Notes: generated from the sequence alone by a model not told the origin. Counted from the first letter of the stretch, positions 1 to 5,536 are shown. The stretch: 5,536 nucleotides of DNA from Actinomycetes bacterium (GCA_021792075.1 JAJYVK010000132.1:1-5536); one strand, 5' to 3'. Numbers and translations are program-made.

Positions 1-440
1 CCCACAATACTGTCTGGCACGCCGTCGCAGACGCAAACAAATTGTGGTACAGTCTTGCCGAAAAGCAGCTTTCGCCTCTCGGAATCACGCCCTCAGAGTT
101 CAGGGTGCTCAGGCTGCTTTCAGAACGCGGGACGTGCCCGATGGTGAAACTCGCCCGCGATCAGCTGATGACTCCTGGCGGAATGACGGGCCTAATCGAC
201 CATCTGGAAGACCTTGGCTTAATACAAAGAATCAGAAGCAGAGACGACAGAAGGATCATCAACATCGAAATAACGAAAAAAGGCGGCAGCATAGTAGAGA
301 AGGGCAAGGAAACCTATAGACGATTCTTGGAAAAGTCGCTCAAGGACCTGTCCGAGCAGGAGATCGATTCATTCCTGCGGATTTTGAACAAGATGATATC
401 ATCTGTTCAAAAGCACGAGCAGGCGACAAACCCAGGGTGA
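1..440 (+). CDS. MarR-family winged-helix transcriptional regulator (5' end missing)
   Basis: This is a probable DNA-binding regulator of the MarR family, whose members act as dimers in the cytoplasm and usually repress nearby genes until a small ligand releases them. The frame is open from base 3, giving about 145 visible residues ending at TGA 438-440. The family usually has 140-160 residues, so only a short N-terminus should be missing. A TTG at 42 is in frame, but conserved-looking helix sequence (HAVADANKLWYSL) crosses it, so it is probably not the true start. Visible parts are the first dimer helix, then ITPSEFRVLRLLSERG, a recognition-helix segment around QLMTPGGMTGLIDHLEDLGL, and the wing with the family hallmark RSRDDRR. 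A C-terminal dimer helix pair (LSEQEIDSFLRILNKM) follows. The target and ligand cannot be read from the sequence. The neighbour on the same strand is a dead gene, so any original operon partner may be lost. Confidence 0.86.
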   Translation, partial: HNTVWHAVADANKLWYSLAEKQLSPLGITPSEFRVLRLLSERGTCPMVKLARDQLMTPGGMTGLIDHLEDLGLIQRIRSRDDRRIINIEITKKGGSIVEKGKETYRRFLEKSLKDLSEQEIDSFLRILNKMISSVQKHEQATNPG

Positions 441-455
441 GTTTCCGCGGCAGAT

Positions 456-815
456 TTTGTTCTTCACGAAAGGCTGTCTCAGAAGGAATTTCTCGCTACA
501 ATCTATGTTTTGTCTTTACGAGACCGGCGCCCTAATGATGTGAGAACGCTCCAGAAAAGCGAGCTCTTGCACGCCTTTTGGATCTGAGTTTCCCTTAACT
601 CGATAGGACTATCGCCGAGGCGAAAAGCTGGGTTCGCCTTGAAGACGAATTAGTCCGGCTCACAAGCGAGTAAGAAGCAGAATAAAGGTGGTTATGCTAG
701 GTGACTCGTTCGACGTAATACACCGAGACACGTGGAGATGCTCGAGCAAGCGAAGAGATTGGATGACGTGCTGGTTGTCAGCGTGACAAGGGATGCTCTG
801 TTTGAGAAGAGCACC
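456..815 (+). pseudogene. Decayed winged-helix/cytidylyltransferase-like nucleotidyltransferase gene
   Basis: No intact frame exists here, but pieces of one protein line up in order. Frame of base 456: a helix-like stretch (LSQKEFLATIYVLSLRD, about 474-524). Frame of base 563: ALARLLDLSFP, then a stop at 596-598, then LDRTIAEAKSWVRLEDELV, resembling a winged helix, ending at a stop at 671-673. Frame of base 682: IKVVMLGDSFDVIH (682-723), close to the GGTFDxIHxGH nucleotide-binding motif. Frame of base 729: HVEMLEQAKRLDDVLVVSVT and RDALFEK (729-809). The change from the third piece to the fourth is a one-base loss inside HxGH. The C-terminal two thirds expected of this fold, including the ISSTxI-type motif, were not found. 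Family members transfer nucleotidyl groups; archaeal FAD synthase (RibL) and glycerol-phosphate cytidylyltransferases are examples. I recall a winged-helix fusion of this domain in Thaumarchaeota, but that is from memory. The substrate is unknown, and so are the exact ends. Confidence 0.72.
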
Positions 816-843
816 CTTATATTGCAAAATGATTCCTATTTAC

Positions 844-917
844 AAAAAAGAACCATCAATCCAATTTTTAACGGCCATTTGATCCATTTAGTCTTTCAAG
901 CGATAAAATAAATGGAT
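844..917 (-). terminator. Possible 3'-end stem-loop and T6 tract of the surface-protein gene
   Basis: Ten bases beyond the surface-protein stop, a perfect 9-bp inverted repeat (ATCCATTTA at 882-890 and TAAATGGAT at 909-917) encloses 18 bases. Farther downstream on the minus strand is a T6 tract (A6 at 844-849 on the plus strand). Archaeal RNA polymerase can stop at U-rich tracts without a hairpin, so the T tract is the more likely end point and the stem may protect the 3' end. The stem is AT-rich and weak. The surrounding 816-926 holds no recognisable gene. Confidence 0.35.
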
Positions 918-926
918 TCTCCTCAT

Positions 927-3900
927 TTACGGAATGTTGAGAGTGACGGTTGTTATCTCCGCCGCTATTATTTGGAAGTTAACCGTTGTACTGTGGCCAT
1001 TGTAACTTGCTACGATTGTGTAGCTGCCGATCGGGAGGGTGTAGCCGGTGGAGTAGCCTCCGCTCACATTCGTGAGTCTGTAAAGATATGCGTTGTACGG
1101 ACCACCTGTTATGGTGATGTTGGCATTTGCGGCCGGCGAACCGTTGTAATTGACTTGGACCGACAGCCCACCATCAGGGGTAAGGATAACGCTCGTGTCG
1201 CTACACGTTGTAACGTTCACAAACTCGCTATCATAGATAGCACCGCGTGAGGCGTAAGCCGTCACATTGTATGTTCCCGACCTCAAGGTGTATCCTGTGT
1301 TGAATAGTCCGGTTGTAGTGTTCGCGCTGTAGACTTTGGTAGAGCCAAGATACACTGTCACGTTAGCGGTCATTGGCAGATTGCCGTCTAGATTGAGCAC
1401 CTTTCCGCTTATTTCACCGAAGCCGTTTGTGCAGTTCATCACGTCGAGTCCAAAAGTCGTGGAGTTGGACACTACGGGCAGATAGTAGCTTGGGACTTTC
1501 GTCTTGGCTGTTATTCGGATTGTGTAGTTCCCAACCCTCGCGCCTGATGGAAGGTGTAACGTGAGAATGGAGTACTGGGATGCAGGATTCGGAGCAAACG
1601 TGGCTGAACTACCTGTGGGAATCCCGGTAAGAGTCAAGTCAGCTGGTGGCAATTCAACGCCCGACGAGGGATTGCAGACAAATCCGCTGCTTGAATCATA
1701 GACTATTTGACAGCTGGAAAGGGCGAATGGTATCTGCAGTGAAGAGTTCGATTCTGTAGAATAGGAATTGCTGGGCGTGGTTATGCTGAGTCTGAACAGC
1801 TTGTATGAGGAGCTGAATATTGTTACGGGCATCGAGTAGTTCAATGGTACGGTACCAGTGTTTATCGCCCTGAAGTTGACATTGTAGTTTCCAGGGACGG
1901 AACCCGCGGTCCACTTGAACGTCGCAATTCCGGAACGATTGGTAATCGCTTGGGCGGTGATGGTTCCAGAAGTTGTCGATGCTAATATCGGGACACTTCC
2001 TGGTTGAGTCCCTCCCGGCCACAACAACTGAAAGTACAGGTTAACGCTCTGGTTAACCGTCATGGCTTGTTCGAATCCGGCGGGCCCAAACCCGTAGAAA
2101 TAGAAAAAGTAGCGGTCGTAAACGTCATCCACGACGGGTTTTCCGACTAGGCACACAGGGTTATCTGATGGTTCAAGATAATAGCCTGGTTTGGTTGCAT
2201 TGACAAAATAACAACCTGCCGGCAGGAGCGGCGTCACGTAGTCTCCGGTGTTGTTGCTGGTTACGGAAGCTATCGGCGCTCCTCCGAGCGAAGTGCTCAA
2301 GGTTATCACAGCATTTCTTATGGGCAGACCGGTTATGTTCGAGCCGTAGGTGTGATAGAACTCCACCATCCCCTCCAAGCTGGCCGGTGGTGGAGGAGGC
2401 GGAGGATTGCCGTATTCAAAGGCGTAGACCGCTCTTGCCTGCGTTGGACCCACGAGCTCGAAAGTTGCGCTGGATGAGTTAAACTGCTGATAGTAATTAT
2501 TTGTGCCGATCTCCGAGTAGACGTTCCACGCCACGAATCCATACGTTCCGGTAGCATTGGTGAATGTGGCCGGAGCGCTCAGAGTCAACGGTTCGAAAAG
2601 TGCGCTGTAATTGTCCGAGGCCGAAACGTTCGTGTTTATCTTCGGTATGTTTGCTGTCTCATCAACCAGCGAATAGAGAGCCACAGGGAAGTTTATGGCA
2701 CTGGAACACTGGTTGTACTGACACGGAAGCACATTCGAAACGTCGGTGGAGTACGTGACGACTCCGTCACGCATGAGTTGTTTCAGCGTCGCGGACTTCA
2801 CATTTTGGAAATATTGCTGCAGAAATTCTGCATAGAATTTGCCCGTTACGAGGGAAACAGCGCCCGAGCTAGAATCGTATCCGGAGCTGACATTACCTTT
2901 AACACCTATGCATCTCAGGAAAAAGGCACTGCAGTCAGCATTCGACAGATTGAGGCTGGGCGTCATTATATTTCCTAAAACGCCAGCTTGTCCGAGATCG
3001 AACATTGGTACCGCACTGTAGACACCCCAGCAGATCGAAGGATTTCCAGGTGGAAAGCACAAATTCGATCCCTGAGGCAAGCTATTGCCGTAACCGCTGC
3101 CAGTGAAAGCACCATCACAGCTTACCTCATCGGAACTAATTGTGCACGACACGGAGCCACCGGTACATGTTACCGATTCGTCGATCCCAATTGTGCACCC
3201 GGGAGGAACTCCCGAGGAGTTATTGGAAGGCGTTAGACCAGAACTAGTGAGGGCTGTATCTCCAGTCGAAAACGAGAATTCCATTGGAGCGTAATAGAAC
3301 CAGTACACCAAATTCAAATAGTAACTATAGGGCGATGTAGCGTTGAAGTAAGGATCGGAGGGATTGAGCGGAAGGTTGCCGTACGTGGCATCAAGCATAG
3401 GATCTTTGGCAGTTTCATTCGCAACGGTCAAGTTTTCATATATTTGCCCTGGCGGATACACCGTTGCGCGAACAAAGAAAGAGTCAAGCGCGGAACCGAG
3501 AGCGCCGCTCGCGTAGCCAACGAGCGCAAAGACAGTTTGGCCAGGACTCCACACGTTCTTGTAGGTGAGCGTGAGGCCACCAATTTTGACTGCATAATTA
3601 TACGTCGAGTTACCAGCCAATGGAATTGCGAGTTTCTGGTATGAGGACAAGGACGGACTTCCTCCGCCGGCCACGAGCACAACAAAGGAAGCGTTGTCAA
3701 CCAGAGTGAAGTTTGCCGCGTCAGCGTACTCGAACCTGTAGTATTGTCTGGCCATCTGGACGAATTGGGGATTTTCTGTCAACGCACTAGCGGGAGAGAC
3801 GAGCGCAAACTCGGGCTTGCCTGTATGGATGATCGAGTTTGGGAAAGGCGTAGATGTTGATGACGAGGTGGTCGTGTGTTGTGAGCCGGTATGGTTGAAG

Positions 3901-3995
3901 TATGTGGTGCTGATTATCAAAACGGAGGCGACCACCAAGATGAGTATGATGATCGACATGACGTAAATCGACTTTCGGGAAATTGACCATTTCAT
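927..3995 (-). CDS. Large signal-anchored, sequon-rich extracellular protein with beta-sandwich repeats
   Basis: This is a secreted or membrane-anchored surface protein of 1022 residues; no enzymatic function is recognised. A short basic N-terminus (MKWSISRKS) precedes one hydrophobic segment (about residues 9-29), then a Ser/Thr-rich stalk (to about 53), so the rest should face outward. Residues 60-530 form a Tyr/Phe-rich ectodomain I cannot assign. Seven prolines (about 531-537) make a hinge. After it come a carboxypeptidase-regulatory-like domain (about 538-616), an Ig-like stretch (about 645-728), another beta-rich part (732-853), and two related C-terminal domains (864-939 and 943-1022). 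About 30 N-x-S/T sites and 16 cysteines, mostly in close pairs, suggest glycosylation and disulfides outside the cell. There is no C-terminal membrane helix. ATG at 3995 is preferred over the in-frame TTG one codon earlier. It lies 112-115 bases behind the zinc-ribbon gene on the same strand. Its own promoter is weak at best (CCAAATAGG at 4012-4020). Confidence 0.9.
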   Translation of the reverse strand: MKWSISRKSIYVMSIIILILVVASVLIISTTYFNHTGSQHTTTSSSTSTPFPNSIIHTGKPEFALVSPASALTENPQFVQMARQYYRFEYADAANFTLVDNASFVVLVAGGGSPSLSSYQKLAIPLAGNSTYNYAVKIGGLTLTYKNVWSPGQTVFALVGYASGALGSALDSFFVRATVYPPGQIYENLTVANETAKDPMLDATYGNLPLNPSDPYFNATSPYSYYLNLVYWFYYAPMEFSFSTGDTALTSSGLTPSNNSSGVPPGCTIGIDESVTCTGGSVSCTISSDEVSCDGAFTGSGYGNSLPQGSNLCFPPGNPSICWGVYSAVPMFDLGQAGVLGNIMTPSLNLSNADCSAFFLRCIGVKGNVSSGYDSSSGAVSLVTGKFYAEFLQQYFQNVKSATLKQLMRDGVVTYSTDVSNVLPCQYNQCSSAINFPVALYSLVDETANIPKINTNVSASDNYSALFEPLTLSAPATFTNATGTYGFVAWNVYSEIGTNNYYQQFNSSSATFELVGPTQARAVYAFEYGNPPPPPPPASLEGMVEFYHTYGSNITGLPIRNAVITLSTSLGGAPIASVTSNNTGDYVTPLLPAGCYFVNATKPGYYLEPSDNPVCLVGKPVVDDVYDRYFFYFYGFGPAGFEQAMTVNQSVNLYFQLLWPGGTQPGSVPILASTTSGTITAQAITNRSGIATFKWTAGSVPGNYNVNFRAINTGTVPLNYSMPVTIFSSSYKLFRLSITTPSNSYSTESNSSLQIPFALSSCQIVYDSSSGFVCNPSSGVELPPADLTLTGIPTGSSATFAPNPASQYSILTLHLPSGARVGNYTIRITAKTKVPSYYLPVVSNSTTFGLDVMNCTNGFGEISGKVLNLDGNLPMTANVTVYLGSTKVYSANTTTGLFNTGYTLRSGTYNVTAYASRGAIYDSEFVNVTTCSDTSVILTPDGGLSVQVNYNGSPAANANITITGGPYNAYLYRLTNVSGGYSTGYTLPIGSYTIVASYNGHSTTVNFQIIAAEITTVTLNIP
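930..1406 (-). repeat. Tandem pair of related C-terminal beta-sandwich domains in the surface protein
   Basis: Two consecutive segments of the encoded protein share a pattern. The first (about residues 864-939) contains LFNTGYTLRSGTYNVTAYAS, later EFVNVTT and SVILTP. The second (about 943-1022) contains GYSTGYTLPIGSYTIVASYN, later VNFQI and TTVTLNIP. The shared core is (S/N)TGYTLxxGxYxxxAxY followed by a terminal beta strand. This matches carboxypeptidase-regulatory-like folds, which commonly occur as stalk or adhesion modules. A third, more distant relative lies just after the proline hinge (LLPAGCYFVNATKPGY). The DNA is clearly diverged, so the duplication is old. Confidence 0.65.
3117..3197 (-). 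repeat. Cysteine-bounded 17-residue repeat inside the surface protein
   Basis: Within the N-terminal ectodomain (about residues 267-293) the motif C-T-I-x-x-D-E-(S)-V-(T/S)-C-x-G occurs twice in tandem: CTIGIDESVTCTG, then CTISSDEVSCDG. Each copy has two cysteines with D and E between them. A disulfide in each copy and an acidic, possibly cation-binding loop are plausible. This is inference from the pattern only. Confidence 0.55.
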
Positions 3996-4032
3996 CAATT
4001 ACGCGCCAAGACCTATTTGGATGAATTGACCA

Positions 4033-4130
4033 GCGCTCAATTGTTTCTATGATTTGGTTATTGAAAGCAGTTTGAGCTCATAGCTGTATGAGGTTGTGCT
4101 CATGTTTCTGTCAAAGACCGTTAGTGCTCA
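4033..4130 (-). promoter_or_regulatory. Cluster of four TGAGCNC motifs upstream of the surface-protein gene
   Basis: Read on the minus strand, TGAGCGC (4033-4039), TGAGCTC (4074-4080), TGAGCAC (4096-4102) and TGAGCAC (4124-4130) all point the same way within 98 bases. A fixed six-base pattern with one free base is expected about once per 4096 positions per strand, so four copies here are unlikely by chance. The last copy lies in the final codons of the zinc-ribbon gene. They could be operator sites or RNA-level elements between the two genes. No known factor is assigned. Confidence 0.35.
4077..4092 (-). other. Intergenic hairpin after the zinc-ribbon gene
   Basis: CTCATA and TATGAG form a perfect 6-bp stem around a four-base loop, centred about 27 bases beyond the zinc-ribbon stop. 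It overlaps the palindrome TGAGCTCA (4073-4080). No T-run follows on the minus strand, so it does not look like a classical terminator. A processing site or operator between the two genes is more likely. Confidence 0.35.
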
Positions 4131-5043
4131 TAACGCCGCCAGAGTTCGCGTCAACGATTAGGGTGATATTCTTTCCTTCGTGGCTGTATCTTACGTACCA
4201 GATCGGCGCGTGGAGAAGCTCTCCATCGGACACATCCACTTCCGTCGTTATCCGCTCTATGGTGTGGTGCTTGTGTAGGTCGTGCGCTTTCTGGTACTGC
4301 AACTCCTTGACGAGCGTCTTCGCATCAAACTTTGCCTGCTCCTCGCCGACATCTCCGTTGAGCACTTTCAGCCCCTTCGGCAGTTTCGATACATCGAAGA
4401 GCGATCTATCCATCAAAGCAAATTGGTACCCCTTGGGCTGGTACTCCATCTTCAACGCTTTGACTGCGACCACAGGAAAATCGTAATTGTCGTCCACTTC
4501 TGCTGTCTTGTTGATAACCTGGCCGCCTCCAATATTGATGGACTGACCGCCACTACCAAATTGGTTCCCTTGAGTCTCCCCCCACATGAACGTGACGGTG
4601 GTTGAAGCAGAAGCGGGAATGAGCCAGTATGGGACTACGCTGAGCGTAACCTCCTCGAGCTTTGATTTCTCCTGCATGTGCTTGTGGAACATTCCTCGAT
4701 CCATGACGTCATGCACCTTCTGGAGTACCTGGTCTCGCTCCGTGAGCCTGATCTGCAGCATCGTGTGCTTCTGCACTGCGCTCCAGCCTTCACGCCCTAA
4801 CGTAACGCTGCCGCCGCAATACTCGCATGAAATTACTACTTCACCGAACCTGGGAGTTATTGGAGCGCCGCAGCCCGGACATTTCAGCTGGGTGACTTCG
4901 CCTGATGCGATTTTAGTGTTTGGTTGCGAAGGCGCTGGTTGTTTAGCCCCTGCCGCGGATGGAACTGGCTTCATCGGAGAGCCGCACTTGGAACAGAAAC
5001 CTGCGTCGTCTGGCATCTGAGCGCCGCACTTCATGCAGTACAT
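4111..5043 (-). CDS. Double zinc-ribbon protein, archaeal type, unknown function
   Basis: A 310-residue protein with no signal peptide or membrane helix, so probably cytoplasmic. The first zinc ribbon uses C3, C6, C17 and C20 (YCMKCG and FCSKCG), typical of the short N-terminal ribbons common on archaeal proteins. A Pro/Ala/Ser-rich linker (about 24-48) leads to a second ribbon with C55, C58, C73 and C76 (CPGCG and CEYCGG). A helical, Lys/His-rich part follows (about 97-131), then beta-rich sequence including VVPYWLIPASAS, a Gly-rich loop (about 161-175), and a C-terminal block (LHAPIWYVRYSHEG, then TLIVDANSGGV) faintly like PepSY-type folds. Zinc ribbons of this kind often mediate protein or nucleic-acid contacts; no enzyme motif is seen. 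The ATG at 5043 is supported by a TATA box placed for a leaderless transcript. It is the upstream member of a minus-strand pair with the surface-protein gene. A shared role is possible but unproven. Confidence 0.88.
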   Translation of the reverse strand: MYCMKCGAQMPDDAGFCSKCGSPMKPVPSAAGAKQPAPSQPNTKIASGEVTQLKCPGCGAPITPRFGEVVISCEYCGGSVTLGREGWSAVQKHTMLQIRLTERDQVLQKVHDVMDRGMFHKHMQEKSKLEEVTLSVVPYWLIPASASTTVTFMWGETQGNQFGSGGQSINIGGGQVINKTAEVDDNYDFPVVAVKALKMEYQPKGYQFALMDRSLFDVSKLPKGLKVLNGDVGEEQAKFDAKTLVKELQYQKAHDLHKHHTIERITTEVDVSDGELLHAPIWYVRYSHEGKNITLIVDANSGGVMSTNGL

Positions 5044-5066
5044 GGTTGTGAGACATACGCGGGGGC

Positions 5067-5074
5067 TTTATAAA
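5067..5074 (-). promoter_or_regulatory. TATA box of the zinc-ribbon gene (leaderless promoter)
   Basis: TTTATAAA is a perfect palindrome whose near edge is 24 bases from the ATG at 5043. Archaeal transcription starts about 25-27 bases from the centre of the box, which puts the start essentially at the ATG with no Shine-Dalgarno leader. Because the box is symmetric it could also serve the + strand, where transcription would begin near 5097. Confidence 0.65.
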
Positions 5075-5133
5075 TTACACCAAAATGTCGCGAATGTGAA
5101 AGAGAGATTTAGCTTGTGACAAAAGTAGAGTCA

Positions 5134-5283
5134 ATGGCAAACGAAAACTCTGTATCGATGATGTTTCACAGCTGGCCGTACACCATTTCAAGTTCAGTGT
5201 CTTACCTGACTGCTCGACGACGCGACTGTTTTGTTCTCAGCTGCGACTTTACGGGGAGAAAGGTATTTGCGTTCGGAGTATAA
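5134..5283 (+). CDS. Possible 49-residue small protein, unrecognised
   Basis: An ATG-started frame of 49 codons ends at TAA 5281-5283. The product is Ser/Arg-containing with two cysteines near the middle (RRRDCFVLSCDFTGRKVFAFG) and has no clear membrane helix. There is no good Shine-Dalgarno sequence. The symmetric TATA box at 5067-5074 would start a + strand transcript about 35 bases upstream of the ATG. It could be a real small gene, the relic of a larger one, or chance. The alternating strand-like pattern near the C-terminus makes a relic worth considering, but I recognise no family. Confidence 0.25.
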   Translation: MANENSVSMMFHSWPYTISSSVSYLTARRRDCFVLSCDFTGRKVFAFGV

Positions 5284-5285
5284 AT
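5278..5285 (+). promoter_or_regulatory. Archaeal TATA-type promoter ahead of a small ORF
   Basis: GTATAAAT lies about 26 bases before the Shine-Dalgarno sequence at 5309, so a transcript would begin just upstream of that site. The box overlaps the stop codon of the preceding 49-codon frame. It could drive the 24-codon ORF, the gene at 5473, or both. Confidence 0.45.
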
Positions 5286-5308
5286 TCGCAGTTGATTTAA
5301 GAGCCTAA

Positions 5309-5316
5309 AAGGAGGG
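5309..5316 (+). promoter_or_regulatory. Strong Shine-Dalgarno sequence
   Basis: AAGGAGGG is a near-ideal match to the archaeal 16S rRNA 3' end. It sits six bases ahead of GTG 5323. Its strength is notable because the annotated genes nearby use leaderless or weak initiation, and it supports translation of the short frame that follows. Confidence 0.5.
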
Positions 5317-5322
5317 CCGCCG

Positions 5323-5397
5323 GTGGGCGATTTATCTCTTCCTTTCAAATCCTACATGGGTTTGAGGACTTTTTCATCTAGAGAATGGCGGAACTAA
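5323..5397 (+). CDS. Possible 24-residue leader or small protein with ideal initiation signals
   Basis: GTG followed by 23 codons and TAA 5395-5397 encodes a short peptide beginning MGDLSLPFKSYMGLRTFSS. It has a TATA box and a Shine-Dalgarno sequence in textbook register, which few random frames would have. A second short frame (ATG 5385, 22 codons, ending 5453) overlaps its end in another phase. This could be a real small protein, a leader peptide for the gene at 5473, or the 5' end of a gene broken by a frameshift into the second frame. The peptide matches no family I know. Confidence 0.33.
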   Translation: MGDLSLPFKSYMGLRTFSSREWRN

Positions 5398-5472
5398 TGA
5401 GCCGCAAATTCCATAATTGCACGCAGTTCAAAAAACATACGGACCCGTCCTAATTGATGGAGTCTGATCAAT

Positions 5473-5536
5473 ATGAGTGACGCAAGAAAGCAGTTGAAAC
5501 CATGGGAACAAAAGTTGCTCGAAGCATTTGACGAAT
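5473..5536 (+). CDS. Start of an unrecognised gene, cut by the window end
   Basis: An ATG opens 21 codons that reach the window edge without a stop (MSDARKQLKPWEQKLLEAFD). The peptide is charged and helical, with no signal peptide, so a cytoplasmic protein is likely. An in-frame TGA at 5455-5457 limits the start to this ATG or a codon a few positions upstream. GGAG at 5459-5462, ten bases ahead, is a possible but slightly distant ribosome-binding site. Twenty-one residues are too few to assign a family. Confidence 0.6.
   Translation, partial: MSDARKQLKPWEQKLLEAFDE

Noticed and set aside
738..911. 58-codon open frame from ATG 738 as a real small gene
   Set aside because: Its first third is clearly the middle of a nucleotidyltransferase and the rest is AT-rich with no recognisable similarity, so it is better read as part of the pseudogene and its flank.
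912..1250. 112-codon + strand frame opposite the surface-protein gene
   Set aside because: It overlaps the conserved C-terminal repeats on the other strand and has no promoter or recognisable domain.
2385..2405. Run of seven prolines as a slippage or frameshift site
   Set aside because: The codons are mixed (CCT, CCG, CCA), so the DNA is not a simple repeat, and the frame is intact on both sides.
3996..3998. TTG as the start of the surface-protein gene
   Set aside because: It is directly followed by an in-frame ATG, which is the stronger start codon. Choosing it changes only one residue.
4088..4486. 132-codon open frame on the + strand opposite the zinc-ribbon gene
   Set aside because: It is fully antisense to a well-supported gene, and its composition (Ser, Phe, Cys, Trp-rich) is typical of a mirrored coding strand.
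5335..5362. TTCAAAT resembling a tRNA T-loop
   Set aside because: The flanking bases do not form the five-pair T stem, and no acceptor or anticodon arm is found around it.

Overview
The window looks archaeal. A perfect TATA-type box lies 24 bases upstream of the zinc-ribbon gene's ATG, which fits a leaderless transcript. There is also a long sequon-rich surface protein with a membrane anchor but no bacterial sorting signal, and an N-terminal double zinc ribbon of a type common in archaea. The decayed winged-helix plus nucleotidyltransferase gene recalls a fused form I associate with Thaumarchaeota (Nitrososphaeria). That lineage is an inference from gene content, not a demonstrated placement.

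Layout. At the left edge, on the + strand, is most of a MarR-family regulator whose first codons lie outside the window. Directly behind its stop, about 360 bases carry the wreck of a second gene. Recognisable pieces of a winged helix and of a cytidylyltransferase-type nucleotidyltransferase appear in three reading frames with internal stops, and the catalytic HxGH motif is broken by a one-base shift. An AT-rich spacer with a stem-loop and a T6 tract separates this from two minus-strand genes.

Those two genes make up most of the window. The promoter-proximal one (4111-5043) encodes a 310-residue double zinc-ribbon protein that is probably cytoplasmic. After a 112-base gap comes a 1022-residue signal-anchored extracellular protein (927-3995). 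It has an unidentified N-terminal ectodomain, a seven-proline hinge, and a C-terminal half built from beta-sandwich repeats of the carboxypeptidase-regulatory-like and Ig-like kind. It carries about 30 N-glycosylation sequons and 16 cysteines. The gap between the genes holds a 6-bp hairpin and part of a cluster of four TGAGCNC motifs; the motif nearest the zinc-ribbon gene lies inside that gene's last codons.

The right-hand 430 bases hold no large gene. There are two tiny + strand open frames, one with a strong TATA box and Shine-Dalgarno sequence, and then the first 21 codons of an unrecognised + strand gene that runs off the window.

The zinc-ribbon and surface-protein genes may form one transcription unit, but nothing in the sequence proves that the products work together. 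No mobile element, CRISPR array, rRNA or tRNA was found. The most unusual items are the surface protein, the patterned intergenic region upstream of it, and the gene relic next to the MarR gene.
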